Shown here one piece after another: positions 1 to 7,663 of a stretch of 64,000 bases of DNA. The notes under the pieces are model-generated. The model saw only the letters and a list, made by a program, of their open reading frames with translations. It was not told the DNA's origin and made no database searches. Position 1 is the stretch's first letter; every line of letters starts with the position of its first letter. Made by a program: the position numbers and the translations under genes. Origin of the DNA: Linnemannia hyalina (lineage: Eukaryota; Mortierellomycota; Mortierellomycetes; Mortierellales; Mortierellaceae); NCBI GenBank assembly GCA_019671135.1, contig JAHRHY010000025.1:1-64000 (forward strand). Reading direction: 5' to 3'.

Positions 1-1
1 T

Positions 2-889
2 GTCTCCGACCGCGATACCAAGTTCACGAGCCGCTTTTGGAAAGAATTGAGCCGTCTGATGGACGTCCACCTTGCCATGTCGACTGCCTTCCACCCTCAG
101 ACCGATGGCCAGACCGAGCGTGCCAACCGCACCCTTATCACCATGCTCCGTAACTTTGTCGACCAACGGCAGTCTAACTGGGACCTCTTACTTTCCGCCG
201 CCGAATTTGCCACGAACAACGCCACCAATGCCTCCACTGGAGTCTCCCCGTTCTTCTTGAACTCCGGAGCCCATCCCAACATGCCCATGTCATTGTTGAC
301 CCCTACTCCCGGCCCCAACCCATCGGTTAACGAGTTCGTGCAATCTCGAAGCGAAGCCCTCACCCTCGCTAAGGAGTCCCTTGCTGCCGCCCAAGAACGT
401 CAAGCAGCCAACGCCGACATCCATCGGCGAGAGCATGATTTCAAGGTTGGTGACCACGTTCTCCTTAACCTTGAGAATATCACCTTACCCTCGGACCGCA
501 CCCGCACGTCGCAGAAACTCTTGGCTCGCTTTGCCGGCCCCCACACCATTGTTGAACAGCTGTCCCCGGTCTCCTTCCGCCTTGATCTTCCACCGTCCAT
601 GAAGATTCACCCCGTCTTCCACGTCGACCGATTCCGACGCTACCAACCATCACCTGCGACGCTAGGACCAAGAACACCAGCACGGCCACCACCGGTTATC
701 GTTGAAGACGAGGAAGAGTATGAGGTCGAGGCCATTGCAGATCATAGGAAGGTTAACAACAACATGGAGTACCTTCTACAATGGCAAGGATACCCGCGCG
801 AGGACTGGACATGGGAACCAGAGAGTGAACTGGCACACTGTAAGGACATCCTCAACAAGTACAAGCGCGACCATGGCCTTAGGACTTAG
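2..889 (+). CDS. Ty3-1 pol, C-terminal part: integrase core end and chromodomain (5' partial)
   Basis: The frame is open from the window edge, so the real start lies upstream. It begins within the integrase catalytic core: SDRDTKF carries the second catalytic Asp, and HPQTDGQTERANR (about 90-130) carries the catalytic Glu. A GPY/F-like segment follows near 520-610. The final part (about 715-860) is a chromodomain with EYEVEAI, EYLLQWQGY and TWEPE, the aromatic-cage residues typical of chromoviruses. Integrase joins element cDNA to host DNA, and the chromodomain is thought to guide it to modified histones. No frameshift or stop occurs before 889, so this tail looks intact. Protease, RT and RNase H are not in the window. 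Confidence 0.9.
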   Translation, partial: VSDRDTKFTSRFWKELSRLMDVHLAMSTAFHPQTDGQTERANRTLITMLRNFVDQRQSNWDLLLSAAEFATNNATNASTGVSPFFLNSGAHPNMPMSLLTPTPGPNPSVNEFVQSRSEALTLAKESLAAAQERQAANADIHRREHDFKVGDHVLLNLENITLPSDRTRTSQKLLARFAGPHTIVEQLSPVSFRLDLPPSMKIHPVFHVDRFRRYQPSPATLGPRTPARPPPVIVEDEEEYEVEAIADHRKVNNNMEYLLQWQGYPREDWTWEPESELAHCKDILNKYKRDHGLRT

Positions 890-914
890 CGGATTTTTTT
901 TTAAGAGGGGAAGG

Positions 915-1121
915 TGCAACATATTAGGTTTATCATTGCTCTCTAGTTAGTCATTCCTTGTCACTCTCTATCATCTCTGACTCACTATGACACTACACCT
1001 AGAAACCTAGTTGGCGACTTTGTATATATATTTAGTTGTACCATAGTAATAACATCAATCATCACTGCTTCAACTCTCGTCCCCGTTCTATACTTCTCTG
1101 TCCCAGTCTTCGCCTGTTGCA
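915..1121 (+). repeat. Candidate 3' LTR of Ty3-1 (207 bp)
   Basis: It follows a purine tract, starts with TGCAAC and ends with the inverse GTTGCA, giving the TG...CA form with a 6 bp terminal inverted repeat. A TATA-like stretch (tatatatattta) lies at about 1022-1034. No second copy is in the window, so the borders rest on the terminal inverted repeat and the tract alone. Confidence 0.65.
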
Positions 1122-1124
1122 TCC

Positions 1125-2175
1125 ATGGGGAGGACGGCATTCTCTAGTGTTGTGACCAGAGAGGAGAATGAGGAGTTGGGGGTTAAGAAGGGTGGAAAGA
1201 TTGACGAGATCAAGTTGTCGAATGAGTTTCCGCGTTACCATCGGTTGGTCGAGGCTCATCTGCTTCCTGTTCTTGACATCAAGATCCATGGTCCCTTGAT
1301 TACCAACGTCCGAGAGTTCCTGTACGAGTTCCATAGAATAGGAGTAACAAAGTTCACGACGGGCGGGTTCGATGAGAGATGTTCAAGGTTGTTGTGCTTG
1401 GCGAATATGGATCGCAAAGCGTCTGATGCCATGAATGCAGTCTTGAGTCGTGACCCTGAAGGAAAGTGGCCGTGGGCGAGATGCGAGAAAGTGTTTGTGG
1501 AGAGTGCTATGACGCAGACTGAGAGAACAGATGAGGTTGAGAAGGTGATCAAGATGGGATTAGAACGAGGTGAATCGTACAAGCAGTACTACCATCGGAT
1601 GAAGAGGTTGATGGATGTGTACCAAGTCAAGGACTTACCCAAGTTCGCTGATTTGTTATTCTTGCTGCAGAGAGCGGTCGACCCGAGCGTTCTTACGATG
1701 ATCTTGTTGCAGAAGCGCATTGCAGTCCTTGAGGGGATGCTGGGTGTGGCACCTGATGAAACAACCTTCGAGTCTTATATGGACAGTTTGCAGCATATGC
1801 AGGGACCCGCAGACAGTGATGAGTGGGCACCGGTTATTTTGGAGAGGAGACGATTGACCGGGGCTGCAGATAACGAAGCAGCGAGGCAGGCCCAGAGTTT
1901 AAAGGATAAGCTCATCAACCAGCAGAAGAGGGCAGCGGCAGCAGCAACGCTTGCGACGACAAGTGGAACGCGTGTCGGGGGGACTACTGGTGGTAGCATC
2001 AACCAAGTTCCTACAGCGGGTGACAGTTCGGTCCAGAAGGGGAATGCTGGATTCGGCGGTCAACGTGGCGCCTTCGGTAATGGTAGTGGTTCTGGTGCGC
2101 CTAGAGGTCGAGGAGGTAGTCATGGTCGTGGAGGTTACAAGAGGAACTTCAACCGTGGACACCATCCTTATCCTG
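1125..2175 (+). pseudogene. Ty3-2 gag (capsid/nucleocapsid-like), split by A1
   Basis: This is a 350-codon frame that continues into pol at 7664 after the A1 insertion. The N-terminal two thirds are helical and charged, as in Ty3 capsids. The last 100 residues are Gln/Ala-rich and then Gly/Arg-rich (RGRGGSHGRGG), an RNA-binding-like tail in place of a CCHC knuckle. The frame is also open upstream of the ATG into the preceding LTR, so the first methionine may not be the native start. Assignment to gag rests on its position directly upstream of protease-RT and on the restored frame, more than on a recognised motif. Confidence 0.75.
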
Positions 2176-2670
2176 GCGGCCCCTTCATGTGCAGAGGATA
2201 TAAAAAGGCATATAAAAAATATCCAAAGTCCAAGGAACGGAGTGTTGACTTCCATAACTGGCATATCTCTTCATAGTGGGCAACAGAACACAGAATAAAA
2301 TAGCAATAGACAGCACAAGAATTTTTAAAATGTAATCTCTCCCCTGTATTTCACGACAAAGATACAGTTGGGAATACAAGTGCTTTAGATGATCACATAC
2401 AAGAACTACTCTGTCGAATCTTGCAGTGAGGGTTACAGGTTAATAGTAGATGGACATATTCAAGAGTTTGGTGTGCGAAAAATAAGAAGACTTTGTTGTT
2501 TGGAGAATAGGTTGGTGTTTAGTAGGATAGTTAAACAAAAAATGTTACAATGGTTGTCTTATATGCTTGGTATCATATATACATTCTCCTCTAATGGACG
2601 CGGTGGATATCGTCAAGATCTGCAGAGATGTAACAAACACCATATGATAATTTGGACTTGAAAGGCCTCC
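2176..2670 (+). repeat. 495 bp terminal unit, left copy of A1
   Basis: It appears identical to 7166-7660 by eye and shares private variants with that copy and the lone unit at 42429-42923. Its ends form an imperfect inverted repeat (GCGGCC... and GGAGGCC...). Two TATA-like stretches (gatataaaaa, catataaaaa) lie within 50 bp of the left end. Two small divergent frames, 64 codons (minus, 2185-2379) and 90 codons (plus, 2389-2661), are open in the units of this window. The copies are too similar for that to prove coding. Confidence 0.9.
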
Positions 2671-2793
2671 TAGGTGGAAGTGTCGAAGACATGTTACATT
2701 TTTAAAAAGTTCATGCTATATATACAACCACAAATGCCAACTGTTGACAATTGGATAGTTTTTAAAATATCTACTCTTCATCTGTCTCAACAA

Positions 2794-5040
2794 CTACCAA
2801 AACTTTACATCTGGAGAGTACAATTTAGGCAATTCCTCGATCGTGAACCCCATGGCAATTAACTTCTGCTTTTGTTTGTTGTTGGTAAATTTGTCTCGAC
2901 TATAGTTACTGTCACCGTTTGCAGGTATCTTATACAGCAGTCCAACAATAATGTCCTCTTCGTACCTCTTGAGCAGATGACATCCGTCGAAAAGGTAGTT
3001 GGTTGCATATTCATGCTTCTTGTCAAACGAACATGTTGTCCATTTAATTTCGTCTTTATCTATGACGATTATACCCGAGGAGCTTTTATCTTTAGGGTAC
3101 CTTTTCCACATAACATCCTCAGCATCTTTATCATCCTCAGCATCTTTATCATCTTCAGCATCGTTATCACCCTCAGCATCTTTGTCATCCTCAGCATCGT
3201 TATCACCCTCAGCATCTTTGTCATCTTCAGCATCTTTATCACCCACCGCATCTTTGTCATCCTCAGCATCTTTATCGCCCTCAGCATCTTTATCATCCTC
3301 ACATGTGCTCTCATCTTTCTGTGGCAAGCTTTGCTTATGCTCATGCGGTTTAAATCCCATAGCAAACAACTTCTCTTTTTCCTTCTGGCTAAGAGAATGA
3401 CACTCTACATTCTCTGCAGCAATATGGTCATCAGTCATCAAGCCGATTACAGTGTCTTTTTTGCGCATCTTGAGAATGTGCATTCCATTTACAAGTACAT
3501 TCTCGGAATATTCCAAGTACTTGTTAAGTTTTTTCCATATCACCTTGGATTTATCTGTTGGTCCTTCTACTGGTACTTCTTCTTCTACTTCGATCTCCTC
3601 GTTGAAAAGCGTCTTTCTCTCTTCATCAGACAATGGTTGAAGTTTCATCTTGCTAAGCATGGAGCGTTCCAAGATATCCAACTCTGGAACATCACCGACA
3701 CCGCGCAGAGCATCAAGCGTAAACAGGCCAACGTATGTATTCTTTCCAGATAGCCTGACAATGTACTTGCCATTCATCGTAAACTTAGTTGCATACTCAA
3801 GCATGTCGTTATTAGGATGAATCATCCATCCTCTGTCCTTCGCACGTGCTATGTCTTTCTCTGATCTAATGTTATGCACCGTTGTGGCCAGTGCAAATGT
3901 ATGTTCATCTTTTCCATCCTTAGAAACGTCTACATTAGAAGATGGCTCTGCATTTTTGGGCATCTCTGAATGCCTTTTCTTTCGAGAAGTCTTCTTCTCA
4001 TCATCCTTAGATGACTTTTTATGAGATAGTTTTTCATCAGGGTTATCCTTAGAGGTATCATCTCCAGATTCTACATCAGGTCTGTTATTGGACTTGCCAT
4101 CATCAGAGTCTTTATCATCAGGGGAATCATCGTCAGAGCCAGCATCATCAGACGTATCACCATCATCTGTATCATCGTCAGAATTCTCATCAGCAGAAGA
4201 CTCTTCTATTTTTTCTACATCAGCAGGAGTTGCCTCTTGGAGTCCCATCTTTTGTAATATACGTACCTCTTTGTCAGATAATTTCGGTACAGGAAGATTT
4301 TTCCCCATGAGCTCAGGTGGACACAATACAATGTAGAGGTCCTTTTCCTTCAGCTTAATAATGTACTTGCCATTTACAGTATAGTTTTTTGCATACAGGA
4401 AAGCTGGATTAGTTGCATAACGCATCCATATGCCTGTATTAGCGAGTGGTACATTTTTCTTGGACGTTATGTCAACTACCTTTGGACTCAACGGAAAGGA
4501 GACGGCAATTATATCTTCTTCATCATCATCGGACGGCTCCTCATCCGATGACTCCTGCTTGTTTCTCTTTCGCTTCTTTGGTTCTTCATCCTCGGAAGTC
4601 ATATCATCATCTGAAGGGACAAACTCAGGAGTATGTGTCTTCTTGGTTATCTTGGAAGACTTGGTACGCTTGTTGGCAGGTGCCTTATTGTTACTGCTTT
4701 TCATATGACCTTTATGCTGCTCTCGATGACGTCCACAGTATGTTTCACCAAGTTTGGCTACACTACCACAATTAGCGCCCTTAATGGTTGTGCCTTGACA
4801 CTTGCGCGCAGGATCGTGGACATAACAATGCATGCCTTCATCATCAACTTCCTTCATGCATTTGCGCTTGGACTTGGTGCACTTTGCACCACAAAAGTAG
4901 TATCTCTCTACTCCCTCATCCTCATCAAGCGCCTTAAAGATCTTATTTGCATCTTTCTTGGTAAACTCCACTCCCTTCTTAGAAGAAAATGTCTCGAAGG
5001 CCTTGGTGATGAGCTCGATTGTAAGCTGAACGTACTGCAT
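2794..5040 (-). CDS. A-type cargo protein, 748 aa: Cys/His modules plus four copies of a ~65 aa repeat
   Basis: I do not recognise this protein. Residues about 48-115 hold two cysteine/histidine clusters (C-x3-C-x5-C...C-x2-H, then C...C...YC-x2-H), which look like small zinc-binding modules. Four diverged copies of one domain follow, near residues 205-265, 408-475, 515-580 and 670-740. The shared pattern is an aromatic/charged start, EYA-x-N, VNGKYI-x-KL, KDT-x-VGL, then a short helix ending in MG. The copies are separated by acidic Ser/Asp-rich linkers and, between the third and fourth, a run of KDAEDD/KDAEGD hexapeptides. Acidic linkers and many Lys suggest a nuclear, DNA- or chromatin-associated protein. 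It is conserved as 740 aa in A2, so it is probably a functional part of the element. No transposase motif is seen in it. Confidence 0.8.
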   Translation of the reverse strand: MQYVQLTIELITKAFETFSSKKGVEFTKKDANKIFKALDEDEGVERYYFCGAKCTKSKRKCMKEVDDEGMHCYVHDPARKCQGTTIKGANCGSVAKLGETYCGRHREQHKGHMKSSNNKAPANKRTKSSKITKKTHTPEFVPSDDDMTSEDEEPKKRKRNKQESSDEEPSDDDEEDIIAVSFPLSPKVVDITSKKNVPLANTGIWMRYATNPAFLYAKNYTVNGKYIIKLKEKDLYIVLCPPELMGKNLPVPKLSDKEVRILQKMGLQEATPADVEKIEESSADENSDDDTDDGDTSDDAGSDDDSPDDKDSDDGKSNNRPDVESGDDTSKDNPDEKLSHKKSSKDDEKKTSRKKRHSEMPKNAEPSSNVDVSKDGKDEHTFALATTVHNIRSEKDIARAKDRGWMIHPNNDMLEYATKFTMNGKYIVRLSGKNTYVGLFTLDALRGVGDVPELDILERSMLSKMKLQPLSDEERKTLFNEEIEVEEEVPVEGPTDKSKVIWKKLNKYLEYSENVLVNGMHILKMRKKDTVIGLMTDDHIAAENVECHSLSQKEKEKLFAMGFKPHEHKQSLPQKDESTCEDDKDAEGDKDAEDDKDAVGDKDAEDDKDAEGDNDAEDDKDAEGDNDAEDDKDAEDDKDAEDVMWKRYPKDKSSSGIIVIDKDEIKWTTCSFDKKHEYATNYLFDGCHLLKRYEEDIIVGLLYKIPANGDSNYSRDKFTNNKQKQKLIAMGFTIEELPKLYSPDVKFW
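3112..3302 (-). repeat. 18 bp in-frame minisatellite inside the 748 aa gene
   Basis: About ten tandem 18 bp units encode KDAEDD, KDAEGD and similar hexapeptides. Unit variants occur in the same order in the A2 copy (24990-25180), so the array has not changed length since the two elements separated. Long open frames on the other two readings here are by-products of the repeat. Confidence 0.85.
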
Positions 5041-5714
5041 GTTTTTGGATATGAACGATATAGATTGTACTTGTGATATGGTGGGTGTGAATGACTTTTC
5101 AGTTTATGTGTGGTAGATTGCAGCTGCTTAGTACACTGATATAAAGAATTGCAATAAAAGATGGTTGTATAGGTATGGATGGTTGTATAGATATGGATAA
5201 TGGTTGGTTGGTTACTAGATAAGATAAAGATTAAGCAAGAGGGAAGTGGAGTCCTTTATTTATACTAATTCATGGGACACTGCCACACTGGATATTAATA
5301 GCGCTTGCTTATTAACACTGCTTGGCGCTTAGTAACAAAAGAGTTTTAAAAAGGCATCTAAGTGGTTAATAACGTAGTGTTCCTCGTATGACGTAGATCT
5401 TGCTTATTAAGACTGCTTGGCGTTAAAGACGGGGTTTAAAAATGGTTAAGAATGTAGTATTCTTTTATGACGTAGGTTTGTACATGTGTTTATGTATTCT
5501 TTTATGGCGTAGGTTTGTACATGTGTTTATCCTCTTTGTTAAATAAAAAGGAATGTTGTAGAATAGCATAGAATAGCATCCGATCTACTACAATAATACC
5601 ATGACTTTTAATAATAGATACCGGTGCATATTAGCGTCTAGGCAGTTAATACCGTATCTCAACGCTGACTAAATAGGCTATGTATGTCTATTCTTTTAAA
5701 AACCTGCAATAAGT
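5041..5714. promoter_or_regulatory. A1 intergenic region between cargo gene and transposase gene
   Basis: No gene is seen. It is AT-rich with internal short repeats: gcttattaa-x-actgcttggcg occurs twice (about 5308 and 5401), and a segment with tatgacgtaggtttgtacatgtgtttat occurs twice (about 5475 and 5503). CRE-like tgacgta motifs recur. The palindromic TTTTAAAAA motif lies at 5344-5352 and at 5694-5702, the latter 12 bases past the transposase stop. It should hold the promoter of the cargo gene and the 3' end of the transposase gene. Confidence 0.5.
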
Positions 5715-7004
5715 CTACAAATTACCATTAACATCCATTTGTCGCTTCGTACCTCTAAGCTCAATGGAAAGACCGGGTTGCATTATTACTGCTTGATCCA
5801 TTGGTGTGTCCTCATCAACATTAACATCAACATCACCATGAAGATTAATACCAAGAAATTTGTTCTGGAGTTGTGCCATTGTATTTCCATCCTCCACTAG
5901 CGCACCAACATCAACATATCCCATTGGTTGCTCAACGTCGTTCTCTGTCGTCGGATACTCGAATCCTTCGCGAAGCCAAGCTGTATGAATTGGTTCTGCA
6001 GAAATCTTCAACAAAGCAACCATCTTTTTCATGTTTAAGAGTAACAAAGATAACTTCAACTGCAAATTATATGTTTGTTTCTTATCCACCAACACAGGAG
6101 TACGGTTGTTGTGTTTCTCAAATGTGGAACCAAGGTCTGCAAACAGAGATTCCATCTGCGAGCGGAAACTACCAAAGGTGGTATTGTATAACGCTTCTTC
6201 CTGTGTAAGTTCCTTGTTCTTCTGTTTACGGTATGGATGAGCGAAATTTTGGAGTTTAAGAGTATCAGACTCATCTATAAGCCTCCTTAAGAACTGTGGA
6301 TACCCTCCATCGAGAGCAATGCAATCCATCTCATGCACTCTCTTGTCCAACTTCATCGTTAGCAGCATTGTTCCATCAGCATTGTTCTTGCAAGATGCAG
6401 ATTTGGAGACAAATAAAGCCATGCCATTACAATCCATTGCTACCTGTGTGCGTAATCCAGACTTTTTCAGCTTGTAAGAGTACATATCAGCACTACTCTC
6501 ACCTTTGTATGTTGCTCTTGTATCATGACCATCAAGATGCAATGTAACATGCTTAAATAATGGAGGATTCTTTTCCTTTGCAGACAAAAGGCGTATTTTA
6601 ATTGTGGAGAACATTGTTGCAATACAGTTGGTGATGTACTTGTTGTGCAAAGTATATTCTTTCTTATAAAACACAGAGTGCATTGCATGAAAACTACTTT
6701 TTGGCATGTGTGGTTCCATTGCTTCCATAGACAGTCCTTTGACAAGATGATAGAGCATTAAAAGACCTTTCTCCACTTCTTTGTATGGACCAGGATACTT
6801 AACCTTTGGCCAGATGTCAACAAGAAAGAAGTACACTGGAATAGGACCAAGGCGTCGATTTAGGGTTTCTTTTATTTCTGGCATATACCCAATTTCCTTG
6901 CTTACAGTACGATGATTATTACGTGGTGTAATTGTTGGCCATCCAGCGTTGAGGAAAGTCCAATGGTCATCAAGCAGTTGTTGGAAGTGTTTTGTTAGAT
7001 CCAT
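5715..7004 (-). CDS. A1 DDE transposase, IS5/PIF-Harbinger-like, 429 aa
   Basis: It is probably the enzyme that cuts and joins the element ends. The DDE core is visible. The first Asp is in HLDGHDTRA, followed by YSYKLKKSGLRTQV. The second Asp is in IALDGGYPQF. The Glu is in FRSQMESLFADLGSTF, after an HPYRK segment, which is the arrangement of DDE_Tnp_4/Harbinger enzymes. Its N-terminal 120 residues are probably DNA-binding but show no clear HTH. I start at the ATG at 7004 (MDLTKHF) because the A2 homologue starts at the equivalent point. The 30 upstream in-frame codons look like leader, and the TTTTTTAAAAA motif (7053-7063) lies there. The same family occurs in A2 (418 aa) and, more distantly, in the C-type element (426 aa). 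Confidence 0.85.
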   Translation of the reverse strand: MDLTKHFQQLLDDHWTFLNAGWPTITPRNNHRTVSKEIGYMPEIKETLNRRLGPIPVYFFLVDIWPKVKYPGPYKEVEKGLLMLYHLVKGLSMEAMEPHMPKSSFHAMHSVFYKKEYTLHNKYITNCIATMFSTIKIRLLSAKEKNPPLFKHVTLHLDGHDTRATYKGESSADMYSYKLKKSGLRTQVAMDCNGMALFVSKSASCKNNADGTMLLTMKLDKRVHEMDCIALDGGYPQFLRRLIDESDTLKLQNFAHPYRKQKNKELTQEEALYNTTFGSFRSQMESLFADLGSTFEKHNNRTPVLVDKKQTYNLQLKLSLLLLNMKKMVALLKISAEPIHTAWLREGFEYPTTENDVEQPMGYVDVGALVEDGNTMAQLQNKFLGINLHGDVDVNVDEDTPMDQAVIMQPGLSIELRGTKRQMDVNGNL

Positions 7005-7165
7005 AATAATATTTATGTATTGGATTGTCATGACGTTAACCAACAATAACAATTTTTTAAAAAGGCTTATACTTAACTGTATACACAACAGCATGTAGGA
7101 TGGTATCTATCATACAGCAAGCACATAGTTGAGAATACAAATATATTTTTATATTTTATTCGGTA

Positions 7166-7660
7166 GCGGCCCCTTCATGTGCAGAGGATATAAAAAGGCA
7201 TATAAAAAATATCCAAAGTCCAAGGAACGGAGTGTTGACTTCCATAACTGGCATATCTCTTCATAGTGGGCAACAGAACACAGAATAAAATAGCAATAGA
7301 CAGCACAAGAATTTTTAAAATGTAATCTCTCCCCTGTATTTCACGACAAAGATACAGTTGGGAATACAAGTGCTTTAGATGATCACATACAAGAACTACT
7401 CTGTCGAATCTTGCAGTGAGGGTTACAGGTTAATAGTAGATGGACATATTCAAGAGTTTGGTGTGCGAAAAATAAGAAGACTTTGTTGTTTGGAGAATAG
7501 GTTGGTGTTTAGTAGGATAGTTAAACAAAAAATGTTACAATGGTTGTCTTATATGCTTGGTATCATATATACATTCTCCTCTAATGGACGCGGTGGATAT
7601 CGTCAAGATCTGCAGAGATGTAACAAACACCATATGATAATTTGGACTTGAAAGGCCTCC
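7166..7660 (+). repeat. 495 bp terminal unit, right copy of A1
   Basis: It is a direct repeat of 2176-2670 with no difference found by eye. It is preceded by a ~110 bp A-type tail segment (about 7050-7165) that also precedes the unit at 12445 and the right unit of A2. It ends at GGCCTCC, followed by the CTG duplication and Ty3-2 sequence. Confidence 0.9.
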
Positions 7661-7663
7661 CTG

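Larger units (their letters stand above)
1..1121 (+). mobile_element. Ty3-1: 3' end of a Ty3/gypsy chromovirus-type retrotransposon (runs off the left edge)
   Basis: The region holds the end of a pol reading frame (integrase core tail plus chromodomain), then a purine-rich tract at about 903-914, then a candidate 3' LTR that starts directly after it. The order integrase, chromodomain, polypurine tract, LTR is that of chromodomain-bearing Ty3/gypsy elements. Three bases after the LTR the gag frame of a second, different Ty3 element opens. This suggests that Ty3-1 landed inside the gag of Ty3-2, but the left half of that junction lies outside the window. Confidence 0.85.
2176..7660. mobile_element. 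A1: A-type Harbinger-like DNA transposon with LTR-like 495 bp direct terminal repeats
   Basis: The element is 5485 bp, flanked by a CTG duplication, inside Ty3-2 gag. It starts with GCGGCCCCTTCATGTGCA and ends with the inverse of GGAGGCCTTTCAAGTCCA, an imperfect terminal inverted repeat. The outermost 495 bp at each side (2176-2670 and 7166-7660) are the same sequence in the same orientation. Between them are two minus-strand genes: a 748 aa zinc/repeat protein and a DDE transposase. A second copy (A2) lies at 24054-29537 and a tail of a third (A3) at 12322-12940. Three-base duplications and the transposase type fit the PIF/Harbinger superfamily, but long direct terminal repeats are not usual for it. 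Confidence 0.85.

Noticed and set aside
2173..2177. 5 bp duplications CTGGC, TATGC and GCTTT
   Set aside because: A 5 bp reading fails at 19.7 kb and 42.4 kb. With ends at GCGGCC and GGAGGCC, a 3 bp duplication fits all five sites.
2872..3753. Plus-strand 293-codon frame (same at 24750-25631)
   Set aside because: It is antisense to the 748/740 aa gene and its Ile/Phe/Ser repeats mirror the Asp/Glu/Lys repeats.
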